This document shows, in pieces, positions 8,577 to 18,644 of a DNA stretch of 64,000 nt. Every line of letters begins with the position of its first letter. Position 1 is the stretch's first letter. The notes beneath the pieces are model-generated. The model searched no databases, was not told the DNA's origin, and saw only the letters and a list, made by a program, of their open reading frames with translations. A program made the translations under genes and the position numbers. Origin of the DNA: Labrenzia sp. 011 (GTDB lineage Bacteria; Pseudomonadota; Alphaproteobacteria; Rhizobiales; Stappiaceae); NCBI RefSeq assembly GCF_003075075.1, contig NZ_QCYM01000006.1, positions 1-64,000 on the forward strand, written 5' to 3'.

Positions 8577-11420
8577 TTGATCAGTATGAAACTCTCCCAG
8601 GAAGACATCGCCGGAATTTTCGACTCGGCGGCCCTGCGGGCCCGTTTGTCGGCGCTGACGGCGGACAGTGACGGCGACGGTTCGGACAACAGGATCCGGG
8701 CGGCGGTTCTGGAGGAACTGAAAACAGCCGTCAAGACCGCCCGGGGCAGGGTCGAAGTCCTGCTCAACGAGGACGGCGGTGGCCTGGCCTGCGCAAGGCG
8801 TCTTTCCTTCGTGCAGGACGAGCTGATCCGCGTGATCTACGATTTCGCCCTTTATCATGTCTACCGGGTCAAGAACCCGTCTGCCGCCGAACGCATGGCG
8901 GTCGCGGCCGTCGGCGGCTACGGGCGCGGAACGCTGGCGCCGGGATCGGACATCGATCTCCTTTTCGTGCTGCCCTACAAGCAGACCCCGTGGGGCGAGC
9001 AGGTGGTGGAATATATTCTCTACATGCTCTGGGATCTCGGCTTCAAGGTCGGTCACGCAACACGCAACATCGACGAATGCATCCGGCTGTCGCGATCGGA
9101 CATGACCATCCGGACTGCCGTGCTCGAGGCGCGCTATATCTGGGGCGACCAGCCGCTCTACGACGACATGGTGAAACGCTTCGATGCGGAAGTGGTGGAA
9201 GGGACAAGCTCCGAATTCATCGCCGCCAAGCTGAAGGAAAGGGACGAGCGCCACGAACGCCAGGGCATGACCCGTTATCTCGTCGAACCGAACATCAAGG
9301 AGGGCAAGGGGGGCCTGCGCGACCTCAACACCCTGTTCTGGATCGCCAAATACCATTACCGGGTCAACCGGCAGGCGGAACTCATCAAGAAGGGCGTCCT
9401 GACCCGCTCCGAATATCAGCGCTTCAAGAAGACCGAAGATTTCCTTTGGGCCGTGCGCTGCCACCTTCATTTCCTCACCGGCCGGCCCGAGGAGCGCCTG
9501 TCCTTCGACGTGCAGCGCGAGATCGCCATTCGCCTCGGCTACACCCAGCATCCCGGCATGAAGGATGTGGAACGCTTCATGAAACATTACTTCCTGGTGG
9601 CCAAGGAGGTCGGCGACCTGACGCGGATCATCTGTGCCGCCCTCGAGGAAGAGCATGTCAAGGAGCCGGAAGGCAAGGGACTCACCGGCATGGTGCGGCG
9701 ATTGCGCAGCGGCCGGGGATCCCATGCGGTCAAGCCGGTGGAGGGCGCCCCCGGTTTCGTGGTCGAACACAACCGGCTCAACGCCACGAGCGACGCGATT
9801 TTCCAGAACGATCCGACAAATCTGCTGCGGGTGTTCCAGATCTCCGACAAGCATGACCACAACATGCACCCCCGGCTGACCCGGCTGATCCAGCATTCGC
9901 TGAAACTGATCGACACCAAGCTCAGAAACGATCCGGAAGCCAACCGCCTGTTCCTGTCGGTGCTGACCTCACGCAACTATCCGGAAAGAACACTGCGCAA
10001 AATGAACGAGACCGGCGTCCTGGGCCGGTTCGTGCCGGAATTCGGCAAGGTCGTCGCGATGATGCAGTTCAGCATGTATCACCACTACACGGTCGACGAA
10101 CATCTGATCAAATCGATAGGCGTTCTGGCGGACATCGAGCGGGGCAACTCCGGCGACAATCACCCGCTGGCCACCGACCTGATCCGCACCCTGCAGAACC
10201 GCAAGCTGCTCTACGTCGCCATGTTCCTGCACGATATCGCCAAGGGCCGCCCGGAAGACCATTCCATTGCCGGCGCCAGGGTTGCCCGCAAGCTCTGTCC
10301 CCGCTTCGGGCTGAACAAGGCCGAGACGGGAACGGTCGCCTGGCTGATCGAACATCATCTGGAAATGAGCACGATCGCCCAGTCGCGCGATCTTTCCGAC
10401 CGCAAGACGATCACGGATTTCGCGCACACCGTGCAATCCCTGGAGCGGCTGAAACTGCTTCTGATCCTGACCGTCGCGGATATCCGGGCCGTGGGGCCCG
10501 GGGTCTTCAACGGCTGGAAGGGCCAGCTGCTCAGGACACTCTATTACGCCACCGAGCCCCATCTGTCCGGTGGCCACACGAAACTCTCCCACAGCCAGAC
10601 GATCCGGGACGCCAAGGAAGAGCTCTCCGGCAAGATCGGACACTGGAAGGACGCGGACAAAAAGGCCTATCTCGATCGCCACTATCCGGCCTATTGGCTG
10701 CGGACGGAACCCGAGCGCCTGGCGGCGCACGCGGAACTGTTCCACATGGCGGATCTGGAACACAGACATCTGGCGTTCCAGGTCATTCCGCGGGCTTTCG
10801 AAGGGGTCACCGAACTGACGATCGTCGCACCGGACCATCCCCGCCTGCTCTCCGTCATCGCCGGCTCGTGCTATTCCACCGGCGCCAACATCGTCGACGC
10901 GCAGATCGACACGACCACCGACGGGTTCGCCCTCGACACGATCTTCATCAGCCGCGAGCTTCCCGACGACGCCGACGAGCGCCGCCGTGGCGAACGGATC
11001 ACCCGGCTGATCGAAAACGCCTTGCGCGGCGAGGAGCGGCTGCCCGAACCGGTGGCGAAAAAAGGGGCCGTCAAGGGCCGGATGAAGGCCTTCAAGGTCG
11101 CCTCGGAGGTGCTGATCAACAACTCCCTTTCGGACAGTTACACGGTTCTGGAGATTTCCGGCCTGGATCGGCCCGGCCTGCTGTATGACCTCACCCGGTG
11201 CATCGCCACACTCAACCTCAATATCGGCTCCGCCCATATCTCCACATTCGGTGAAAAAGTGGTCGACGTTATCTACGTCACCGATCTGACCGGACAAAAG
11301 ATCGCCAATATCGGCCGGCAGGACATCATCCGGGAACGCCTGGCCAATGCGGTTGAAGGCAAGGTGGAACTGGACCCGGCGGCGCCCGTCGCCCGCAAGG
11401 GGCAGCGCCAGGCTTCCTGA
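8577..11420 (+). CDS. glnD: [Protein-PII] uridylyltransferase / UMP-removing enzyme
   Basis: GlnD (947 aa) senses glutamine and adds or removes UMP on PII proteins, controlling nitrogen assimilation. The nucleotidyltransferase motif GGYGRGTLAPGSDIDLLF lies near residue 112. The HD hydrolase domain has YHHYTVDEH near 502 and LHDIAKGRPEDHS near 550. Two ACT domains follow near residues 743 (ELTIVAPDHPRLL) and 853 (EISGLDRPGLLYDLT). The first possible start is TTG 8577, 4 bases after a purine-rich GGAACGGAA; an ATG at 8586 is the alternative. The preceding 149-base gap must hold its promoter. murJ lies downstream, the usual rhizobial order. Confidence 0.96.
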   Translation: MISMKLSQEDIAGIFDSAALRARLSALTADSDGDGSDNRIRAAVLEELKTAVKTARGRVEVLLNEDGGGLACARRLSFVQDELIRVIYDFALYHVYRVKNPSAAERMAVAAVGGYGRGTLAPGSDIDLLFVLPYKQTPWGEQVVEYILYMLWDLGFKVGHATRNIDECIRLSRSDMTIRTAVLEARYIWGDQPLYDDMVKRFDAEVVEGTSSEFIAAKLKERDERHERQGMTRYLVEPNIKEGKGGLRDLNTLFWIAKYHYRVNRQAELIKKGVLTRSEYQRFKKTEDFLWAVRCHLHFLTGRPEERLSFDVQREIAIRLGYTQHPGMKDVERFMKHYFLVAKEVGDLTRIICAALEEEHVKEPEGKGLTGMVRRLRSGRGSHAVKPVEGAPGFVVEHNRLNATSDAIFQNDPTNLLRVFQISDKHDHNMHPRLTRLIQHSLKLIDTKLRNDPEANRLFLSVLTSRNYPERTLRKMNETGVLGRFVPEFGKVVAMMQFSMYHHYTVDEHLIKSIGVLADIERGNSGDNHPLATDLIRTLQNRKLLYVAMFLHDIAKGRPEDHSIAGARVARKLCPRFGLNKAETGTVAWLIEHHLEMSTIAQSRDLSDRKTITDFAHTVQSLERLKLLLILTVADIRAVGPGVFNGWKGQLLRTLYYATEPHLSGGHTKLSHSQTIRDAKEELSGKIGHWKDADKKAYLDRHYPAYWLRTEPERLAAHAELFHMADLEHRHLAFQVIPRAFEGVTELTIVAPDHPRLLSVIAGSCYSTGANIVDAQIDTTTDGFALDTIFISRELPDDADERRRGERITRLIENALRGEERLPEPVAKKGAVKGRMKAFKVASEVLINNSLSDSYTVLEISGLDRPGLLYDLTRCIATLNLNIGSAHISTFGEKVVDVIYVTDLTGQKIANIGRQDIIRERLANAVEGKVELDPAAPVARKGQRQAS

Positions 11421-11551
11421 CCCGTTCCGGAGCATCCCGGGTTCATTTGGTTCCGGATGCTTCAACGCTTTGACATGTATATTCCTTCGGGCCTCCGATC
11501 ATTTCCTGCCGGAGGCCTGGTGATGCAACGACCAACCGGAGCCATTCTGGC

Positions 11552-13114
11552 ATGAGCCTTGTTCGCAACTTCGCAACGGTCGGTGGCGCAACGCTTCTGA
11601 GCCGTCTGCTCGGGTTCGTGCGGGATGTGCTGCTGGCGGCGGCCGTGGGGGCCGGACCGGTGGCCGACGCCTTCGTGGTGGCCTTCCGCCTGCCCAATCT
11701 TTTTCGCCGGCTGCTGGCGGAAGGGGCATTCAACTCGGCCTTCATTCCACTGTTCGGCAGGACCGTGGAGGAGGAAGGCGACGAAAGCGCCCGAAGATTT
11801 GCCGGCGAGATCGGCGCGGCTCTGCTCTTCTGCCTACTTGCCCTGACCGCCCTGGCACAGATCTTCATGCCCCTGGTCGTCTGGGCCCTGGCGCCGGGGT
11901 TCGTCGGGGACCAGGAGAAGTTCGACCTGACCATCCTGATGTCGCGGATCGCGTTTCCCTATCTGATCTTCATTTCGCTGCTGGCGTTCATCGGCGGCAT
12001 CCTGAACACCTACCAGCGCTTCGCGGCGGCCGCTTTCGCGCCGGCCATGCTCAACATCGTGATGAGCGCCGTGCTCGGCACGGTCCTGGTGGCCGGCATC
12101 GAGGACAGCACGACACTCGGCATCATCCTGGCCGTCGGCGTGACCGTGGGCGGCGTCGTGCAGCTGGCCGTGGTGATCATCGACCTCAGGCGATTGGGCT
12201 TTCGAATCCCGGTGTATCGCCCCCGCTACACCAAATCCGCGAAACGGCTGCTTGTCCTGGGTCTTCCGGGGGTCGTGGCAGGTGGCGTCACGCAGATCAA
12301 TATCGCCGTCGGCCAGATCATCGCCTCGCTGCAGGACGGCGCCAATGCCCTGCTCTATTATGCCGACCGGCTCTACCAGCTTCCACTGGGCGTGATCGGC
12401 ATCGCCATCGGCGTGGTGCTTCTGCCCAGCCTGACCCGGCAATTGCGCTCCGGCCACATGGTCGCCTACCAGCACAGCCTCAACCGGGCTCTGGAGTTCT
12501 CCCTCGTCCTGACCCTGCCGGCCTCCGTGGCGCTTGCGGTCCTTCCCGGAGAAATCGTCGCCGTCCTGTTTCAGCGGATGCGCTTCGATGCCACCGCCGT
12601 CGAGGGAACCGCCGCGGCGCTCACCGCCTTTTCCTTCGGGCTCCCGGCCTTTGTGCTCAACAAGGTGTTTTCCCCCGGCTATTTCTCCCGGGAGGATACC
12701 AAGACACCGATGATCTTCGCCGCAATCGGCATGGTGGTGAACGTCGGCCTGTCAATCGCCCTGTTCCCCTTCCTGCACCATGTCGGCATTGCCCTGGCCA
12801 CCTCCGTGGCCGGTTGGGTCAACACCGGTCTGCTGATCTTCTTTCTGTGGCGGCGCGGCCATTTCGCGCCCGACCTGAAGCTGCTCCGCAGGCTCGTGCT
12901 GGTGCTTCTGGCGAGCCTTTTCATGGGTGTCGTGCTCTATTTTGCCGCGCTTTACCTCGCCCCCTATCTCACCGACAGCTGGCTGATCGTGCGGGCGGCG
13001 AGCCTCGCGCTGCTGGTGCTGCTCGGCATGGTCACCTTCGCCCTGTCCACCCAGCTCAGCGGCGGCGCGGATCTTGCCGGGATGCTGAAAGCGTTGACAC
13101 GGCGCAACACCTGA
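11552..13114 (+). CDS. murJ: Lipid II flippase MurJ
   Basis: Polytopic protein (520 aa) of the MOP superfamily with about 14 hydrophobic segments, which moves lipid II across the inner membrane for peptidoglycan synthesis. The family N-terminus is clear: [20 protein letters not shown], followed by [21 protein letters not shown] and the FIPLF segment. A central [15 protein letters not shown] segment and the [19 protein letters not shown] segment are also typical. A GGAG ribosome binding site lies 9 bases before the ATG. trpS follows 121 bases later on the same strand. Confidence 0.96.
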   Translation: MSLVRNFATVGGATLLSRLLGFVRDVLLAAAVGAGPVADAFVVAFRLPNLFRRLLAEGAFNSAFIPLFGRTVEEEGDESARRFAGEIGAALLFCLLALTALAQIFMPLVVWALAPGFVGDQEKFDLTILMSRIAFPYLIFISLLAFIGGILNTYQRFAAAAFAPAMLNIVMSAVLGTVLVAGIEDSTTLGIILAVGVTVGGVVQLAVVIIDLRRLGFRIPVYRPRYTKSAKRLLVLGLPGVVAGGVTQINIAVGQIIASLQDGANALLYYADRLYQLPLGVIGIAIGVVLLPSLTRQLRSGHMVAYQHSLNRALEFSLVLTLPASVALAVLPGEIVAVLFQRMRFDATAVEGTAAALTAFSFGLPAFVLNKVFSPGYFSREDTKTPMIFAAIGMVVNVGLSIALFPFLHHVGIALATSVAGWVNTGLLIFFLWRRGHFAPDLKLLRRLVLVLLASLFMGVVLYFAALYLAPYLTDSWLIVRAASLALLVLLGMVTFALSTQLSGGADLAGMLKALTRRNT

Positions 13115-13235
13115 CAGGCAAACGTCCGGCCGGTGCCCATTGCCGCTTGCATGGCGATGCGCCGCGGCTTACACCCGGCGCGCCCAAATGTTCACAGCGC
13201 CCTTCCAACCGGCCGCACCAATAAAGGGATTTGCA

Positions 13236-14315
13236 ATGGCGGAGTTCCAGCCCCGTGTCTTTTCCGGCGTCCAGCCGACCGGCAATCTTCATCTCGGAAA
13301 CTACCTGGGCGCCGTTTCGCGCTGGGTTCCCCTGCAGGATCAGATGCCGACGATCTTCTGTGTCGTCGACGCTCATGCCATTACCGCAGGATTTCCCGAT
13401 CCGGCCGAATTGACCAACGCGACACGCGAAGTGACCGCCGCCTATATGGCGGCCGGGATCGATCCGAAGAAATCCATCATCTTCAATCAGTCGCAGGTTC
13501 GCGAGCACATGGAGCTGGCGTGGATCTTCAACTGCGTGGCGCGCATGGGCTGGCTCGGCCGCATGACCCAGTTCAAGGAAAAGGCCGGGAAAAACAGGGA
13601 AAACGCCTCCGTCGGGCTGTTTGCCTATCCCAACCTGATGGCCGCCGACATTCTGGCCTATCGGGCCACCCATGTTCCGGTCGGCGACGACCAGAAACAG
13701 CATCTGGAACTGACCCGCGACATCGCCGCGAAATTCAACAATGATTTCGGCGACCGGATCAAGGAGCTCGGCATCGGCGTGCCGAATCCGACACCCTCGC
13801 CCGAATTGCCGGAAGAACTCTATTTTCCGATGACCGAGCCGATGATCGCCGGACCGGCAACGCGGATCATGTCGCTGCGCGACGGCACGAAGAAAATGTC
13901 CAAGTCCGACCCCTCGGACCTGTCGCGAATCAACCTGACGGACGATGCGGACTCCATCGCCCGGAAAGTGAAGAAGGCCAAGACCGATCCGGATGCCCTG
14001 CCGGACGAGACGGATGGACTGGAAGGCCGGCCCGAAGCGGACAATCTCGTGGGAATCTATGCCGCCCTGAGCGAAATGACCAAGGCAGAGGTTCTCGCGG
14101 AATTCGGCGGCCAGCAATTCTCGGCCTTCAAGCCGGCGCTCGCCGATCTGGCCGTCGCGAAGCTGTCACCGATGACCGACGAAATGCGCCGGCTGATGGA
14201 TGACAGGACGCAGATCGACGCCGTCCTGAAGGAAGGCGCGGAAAAGGCCTCCGCCATCGCCGAGCCCGTGCTCAAGGACGTGCGCAAGATCATCGGTTTC
14301 CTGGACGTCCGCTGA
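13236..14315 (+). CDS. trpS: Tryptophanyl-tRNA synthetase
   Basis: Class I aminoacyl-tRNA synthetase (359 aa), which charges tRNA-Trp. The HIGH-like motif is [11 protein letters not shown] near residue 16 and the KMSKS loop is GTKKMSKSD. An internal [18 protein letters not shown] segment is characteristic of TrpRS. The frame is open further upstream, but the ATG at 13236 is preceded by AAAGGGA and begins just before the conserved FSGVQPTG, so I chose it. An imperfect hairpin follows the stop codon. Confidence 0.96.
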   Translation: MAEFQPRVFSGVQPTGNLHLGNYLGAVSRWVPLQDQMPTIFCVVDAHAITAGFPDPAELTNATREVTAAYMAAGIDPKKSIIFNQSQVREHMELAWIFNCVARMGWLGRMTQFKEKAGKNRENASVGLFAYPNLMAADILAYRATHVPVGDDQKQHLELTRDIAAKFNNDFGDRIKELGIGVPNPTPSPELPEELYFPMTEPMIAGPATRIMSLRDGTKKMSKSDPSDLSRINLTDDADSIARKVKKAKTDPDALPDETDGLEGRPEADNLVGIYAALSEMTKAEVLAEFGGQQFSAFKPALADLAVAKLSPMTDEMRRLMDDRTQIDAVLKEGAEKASAIAEPVLKDVRKIIGFLDVR

Positions 14316-14342
14316 TACCGGACACGATTGAACCTCGACGGT

Positions 14343-14372
14343 CCTCTCATTCCCTGTGAAGGGATTGAGGGG
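14343..14372 (+). terminator. Imperfect hairpin after trpS, possible terminator
   Basis: Arms 14343-14355 (CCTCTCATTCCCT) and 14360-14372 (AGGGATTGAGGGG) pair over 13 positions with one mismatch and one G-T wobble around a 4-base loop. No T-run follows, so intrinsic termination is uncertain; it may mark the 3' end of trpS mRNA. Confidence 0.4.
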
Positions 14373-14466
14373 CCGCAGCGGCGTACAGCATCGGCAGTTT
14401 GGCCAAGGAAACGGATTCTAAAAGTTTAACCGGCACACTCTCTCCAACTGGATCTTGTAGAGAGTA

Positions 14467-16917
14467 GTGATCTTGGCCAATCAGAACAGCGACCGTACCG
14501 CCGATGCGGACGCGGAACCGGAAGCAGATCGCGTCCGGGAGGACACCCTATCCCGGACGCGGGCACAGGCCCCAACCCGGGACGCAGGAGTCCCGGGATC
14601 CTCCAGAGCTTCCGACGGCGCCGACGCCGGCGACATCGGACCCGATGTCGGCCCGGGTCGCCGGGCGACCGACACACCGGTGTCCGCACCGGCCAGATCC
14701 CTGCAGCATCTTGCCGTTGCGGGTCTGGTGCTGGGACTGGCGGCTGCCTTCTTCCTTGTCTCCGGCACGGGCACCAACCGGTTCCTCGGCGCCGGACTGG
14801 CCTTTTTCGCAGGCGGACTGGCCGTTTGGCGGCTGTTCGCGGACGACATGCATCGCTCTGTCTCGGGTCTGCAGGTCAAGGACGACAAGATCCGGCGCCT
14901 GATGGCCCGGTGCGAGGAGCTGGAAGACCGGGCGTGGGAACTCGGCGAATCCGACGAGCGCCACGCCAGCATCCTGGCGACTCTCGGCGATGTGGTCATC
15001 CGGCGCGACCAGGACGGCACGATCACCTATGTGAATTCGGCTGCGGAAGACGTCTTCGGCGCGGGACATCCCCTGGTGCCGGGCAGTCCCATGGCATTGC
15101 CCCTGGTTGAGCGCGACGGGGAGAGCGGCACCCGGATCGGCCTGTCCGACGGCGAGACGGAAGGCATGGGCTTCGGAGATCTCCTCATGGAGACGGCGCA
15201 GGGGCACCGATGGTTCTCGCGCATCGATATTCCCGTGCGCGATACGGCAACGGACCGGCAACTCGTGCAGACCGTCCTCAGGGATGTCACCGAGCGCCGG
15301 CTTATCGAGGAAGAGCTGCTTGCCGCCCGGCATTCGGCGGAAAGTTCCAACGAAGCGAAATCCCGGTTCCTGGCGACGGTCAGTCATGAAATCCGCACGC
15401 CGCTCAACGGAGTCCTGGGCATGGCCGCGCTGCTGCGCGACACGCGCCTGACCAAGGAGCAGAGCGCCTATATCGAAGCCCTGGAAACCTCGGGAGAAAC
15501 CCTGCTCCTGCTGATCGACGAAGTCCTGGACTTCTCCAAGGTCGAAGCCGGGAAACTGGATATCCAGGCCGTTCCCGTCCAGATCGGCGCACTCGCCGAA
15601 AACGTCGTTGAACTGCTCGCGCCCAAGGCACACGCCAGAAATCTTGAAATCGGCGCCATGATCGATCCCGACCTGCCGGCGGAGGTCACGCTCGATGCCA
15701 CACGGGTGCGGCAGATCCTGTTCAACCTGATCGGCAACGGCGTCAAGTTCACCGACGAAGGCGGCGTGGCGGTGGAACTGACCGGACGGCCCCGTGCGGA
15801 GGGCGGCAGTTTTCTGGATATCGCGGTACGTGATACCGGCATCGGATTCGACAAGGGGGAGGCGGAGCGCCTGTTCCGCGAGTTCGAACAGGTCGATCAC
15901 GGCCCGGCTCGGAAATTCGGCGGGACCGGCCTCGGACTCGCCATCGCCCAGCGTCTTGCGGGGCTCATGGGCGGTTCCATCACTGCCGAACCGGCGGAGG
16001 AGTCCGGTGGAGCCTTGTTCCGCGTGTCGCTCCCCATTCCCGAGAGCCTTGCGGCCAACGCCGACCCGCGTCTTGCCGGGCTTGAAGGCGGCAGGATCGT
16101 CTTCGTGACCAACAGCCGGATCGAATGCCCCCTGCTCGCAACCCGTCTGGAACGCCATGCGGCCACTGTCAGTATCCTGGCGCCAGGCATGGATGATCTC
16201 GACGAAACCCTGACCGCCGCCGACCTTCTGGTGGTCGACAACGCCGCCCTTTCCGACAGCGGCGGCTGGCTGGCTACCGCCCGCCTGACAGGATGTACCG
16301 CACCCGCCGTCATCATGATTTCACCGCCGGAACGGGAACGGCTGGACAACCTGCGCCAGGCCGGCTACGCGGCCTATCTCATCCGGCCCGTCAGGATCGA
16401 AACACTCATCCAGATCTTTTCCGGACTCCTGAACGGCGACGGCATCGACCATGCCTGGGACGTCAGCGCGGAGCCGGTCAGCAACGGCTTTCTCACCAGC
16501 CGCAACCGGGCCTCCAGCCGCCCCCTGCGCCTGCTGGTCGCCGAGGACAACGACATCAACCGGCTCCTGAGCGAGGCCATGCTGCGCAAGCTCGGTCATG
16601 TGCCCGTGATGGTCGCCGATGGCGAAAGGGCGGTCGAGGAAGCCGTGAGCGGCGCCTTCGACGCGGTCCTGATGGATCTTCACATGCCGGGACTGGACGG
16701 CTTCCAGGCGATCCGGAAGATCCGCGAGGAGGAACAGGCCAGCGGGCGGGCTCCCGTGCCGATCGTGATCGTCACCGCCGATGTCATGAAGGACGCCCGT
16801 GACGAGGCCGCCGAAGTCGGGGCTGCCGGCTATCTGACCAAGCCGCTTTCCGTCGAAGCGATCTCGGACGCCCTCGCGGAGATCAGCCGGACCCAGACGA
16901 CCGCAGCTGCAAGGTGA
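14467..16917 (+). CDS. Hybrid sensor histidine kinase / response regulator
   Basis: An 816-aa hybrid kinase starting at a GTG (TTG 14473 possible). About 80 disordered acidic residues precede two membrane helices (81-125), a short coiled coil and a PAS domain from about 164 (ASILATLGDVVIRRDQDGT). The HisKA box SHEIRTPLNGVLGMA is near 305. ATPase motifs are NLIGNGVKFTDEGG, DTGIGFD and GGTGLGLAI. A region at about 540-665 looks like a receiver without the phospho-acceptor Asp. The C-terminal receiver (LLVAEDNDINRL, acceptor in VLMDLHMPG near 735, then LTKPLS) is intact. No partner gene is adjacent, so its target is unknown. Confidence 0.93.
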   Translation: MILANQNSDRTADADAEPEADRVREDTLSRTRAQAPTRDAGVPGSSRASDGADAGDIGPDVGPGRRATDTPVSAPARSLQHLAVAGLVLGLAAAFFLVSGTGTNRFLGAGLAFFAGGLAVWRLFADDMHRSVSGLQVKDDKIRRLMARCEELEDRAWELGESDERHASILATLGDVVIRRDQDGTITYVNSAAEDVFGAGHPLVPGSPMALPLVERDGESGTRIGLSDGETEGMGFGDLLMETAQGHRWFSRIDIPVRDTATDRQLVQTVLRDVTERRLIEEELLAARHSAESSNEAKSRFLATVSHEIRTPLNGVLGMAALLRDTRLTKEQSAYIEALETSGETLLLLIDEVLDFSKVEAGKLDIQAVPVQIGALAENVVELLAPKAHARNLEIGAMIDPDLPAEVTLDATRVRQILFNLIGNGVKFTDEGGVAVELTGRPRAEGGSFLDIAVRDTGIGFDKGEAERLFREFEQVDHGPARKFGGTGLGLAIAQRLAGLMGGSITAEPAEESGGALFRVSLPIPESLAANADPRLAGLEGGRIVFVTNSRIECPLLATRLERHAATVSILAPGMDDLDETLTAADLLVVDNAALSDSGGWLATARLTGCTAPAVIMISPPERERLDNLRQAGYAAYLIRPVRIETLIQIFSGLLNGDGIDHAWDVSAEPVSNGFLTSRNRASSRPLRLLVAEDNDINRLLSEAMLRKLGHVPVMVADGERAVEEAVSGAFDAVLMDLHMPGLDGFQAIRKIREEEQASGRAPVPIVIVTADVMKDARDEAAEVGAAGYLTKPLSVEAISDALAEISRTQTTAAAR

Positions 16918-17195
16918 CCGGACATCCGGACCGGCATGATGACCGCAGATCCCCAAGGTCATGTTTCACAAACCCGCAAGACTGCGTTAAATACCACCCT
17001 GTGGAACTTGCTGACTGACGCGGCAATTGTCATCCAGTTGTCGGATTGGTGTGTTCTACGGCAGAATCGACGTACACTAACCTGGATCGGAGTCTATAAT
17101 CCGGCGAAGGTAAGACGGCACTGTCATCGGATATCGGTCCGTGAAACCTTCCAGGGGTCGGATCCCGAGTGTGACTGAAAGATCAAGAGGGTGGA

Positions 17196-18143
17196 ATGTC
17201 CATTATGCGGCAAGGACTGTTTTCTCCTAGGAACCTGGTCCGCAGGTTCACACCGGTCATGCGCCCCGGTGCGGCCATGACGAATGGGGCGCGGCCGATT
17301 CATGCCATCCACACACCGGTCAAGACCGGTGAGACACTCGGCCGTATCGGCGCGCTGGAAGTCCGTATGGCGCGCAACTTCAAGGAAGTCAAAAAGGCCC
17401 AGCGCCTCCGCTACGACGTTTTCTACGAGGAAATGTCGGCAGTCGCCGACGCGCATACTCTTGCGACACGCCGGGACGCCGACCCCTTCGATGCCTATTG
17501 CGATCACCTGCTCGTGGTCGACCATGCCTCGATGAAACGCAACAAGCTCGGCCGCCTGAAACCGGAGATTGTCGGTACCTACCGCATCCTGCGCCAGGAG
17601 ATCGCGGACCGGCACGGCGGGTTCTACACCGCCGGCGAATTCGACATCCAGGCCCTGATCGATGCCAACCCGGGCAAGCGATTCATGGAACTGGGCCGCT
17701 CCTGCGTCCTCAAGCCCTACCGCAACAAGAAAACCGTCGAGCTTCTGTGGCACGGGATCTGGGCCTATGTGCTGCGCCACAAGATCGATGTGATGCTCGG
17801 CTGCGCGTCCATCGAGGGAACCAATCCGGACGCGCTTGCCGGCCAGCTCTCCTTCCTGCACCACAATGCCCGCGCACCCGAAGAGTGGCGCGTGCGCGCT
17901 GTGGAAAGCAGATATGTGGAGATGAACCGCCTTCCCGCAGATGCCATCAACGCGAAGGAAGCGCTCCGCGCGCTGCCGCCCCTGGTGAAGGGATATCTGC
18001 GCCTGGGCGCCTTCATCGGCGATGGCGCTGTGGTGGACCACCAGTTCGGTACGACCGACGTGCTGATCATCATGCCCGTCTCGGAGCTCAACACGCGCTA
18101 TGTCAACTATTACGGCGCAGATGCGGGTCGCTATTCCAGCTAG
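17196..18143 (+). CDS. olsB: OlsB-type ornithine N-acyltransferase
   Basis: A 315-aa GNAT-fold protein of the family that transfers a 3-hydroxyacyl group from ACP to the alpha-amino group of ornithine, the first step of ornithine lipid synthesis. Diagnostic segments are VKKAQRLRYDVFYEEM, the IVGTYRILRQ strand, FMELGRSCVLKPYRNKKT and MLGCASIEGTNPD. The C-terminal part carries PPLVKGYLRLGAFIGDGAVV. A perfect TATAAT at 17095-17100, about 95 bases upstream, is a candidate -10 element, though no good -35 box sits at standard spacing. The second enzyme, OlsA, is not in the window. The hemolysin-like name sometimes used for this family reflects homology only. Confidence 0.9.
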   Translation: MSIMRQGLFSPRNLVRRFTPVMRPGAAMTNGARPIHAIHTPVKTGETLGRIGALEVRMARNFKEVKKAQRLRYDVFYEEMSAVADAHTLATRRDADPFDAYCDHLLVVDHASMKRNKLGRLKPEIVGTYRILRQEIADRHGGFYTAGEFDIQALIDANPGKRFMELGRSCVLKPYRNKKTVELLWHGIWAYVLRHKIDVMLGCASIEGTNPDALAGQLSFLHHNARAPEEWRVRAVESRYVEMNRLPADAINAKEALRALPPLVKGYLRLGAFIGDGAVVDHQFGTTDVLIIMPVSELNTRYVNYYGADAGRYSS

Positions 18144-18644
18144 GGACAGTGCCAACGTGTCGACCTGAGAAAGCGGAAGCCCTTCAGGTGCGGCAAACCG
18201 AAACTCTGAAACGTCCAAACGACCTACCAAAGCCAAAACGGATCAACACGTTGGCTATGCCGGCAAGGCGCGCCGCCTGAGATCTTGCTTGTCGGCTTCA
18301 TGTCGAATTTTACATGAGCATTGGCGGCCGGAAAGTGAAACGGAAAGCTTCGCAACACATTCTCAACACAGTTCGAATGTGGCCCTGGGGAGGTTTCCAG
18401 ATAAACCGAAATTAACGAATTTTAAACTATAATAATCTCGAAAAATACATGAAAACGACACCACCAAGACTTAGGTAGGCAGGAATTTCCTACCTTTCGG
18501 AATAAAATGCCTAGTAAAAAGCAATATTTACCTAGTATTTTTCCAGTTAAAGTTAACTTTTTTCCGCCTGAACTTCGATATTACTGCGTTATAGACTTGT
18601 AGCCATGGCTACGGAGTTTTACCCCGCGATTTGGGACCAGGGAT
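18144..18644. other. 500-base AT-rich intergenic region with palindromes
   Basis: No convincing gene is present. From about 18300 the region becomes strongly AT-rich with stop codons in all frames. It holds a perfect 12-base palindrome AAAGTTAACTTT at 18549-18560 and another, TAGCCATGGCTA, at 18600-18611, shortly before the sigma factor start. A TATAAT lies near 18426. The likely role is the promoter and operator region of the ECF sigma factor gene. It separates the housekeeping genes on the left from the flagellar module. Confidence 0.5.

Noticed and set aside
16936..17178. 80-codon frame between the hybrid kinase and olsB
   Set aside because: No ribosome binding site, low-complexity mix of Cys, Arg and His, and it spans the candidate olsB promoter.
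18570..18590. GAAC...CGTT ECF-type autoregulatory promoter before the sigma gene
   Set aside because: The two elements are separated by 13 bases instead of the 16-17 usual for GGAAC-CGTT promoters.
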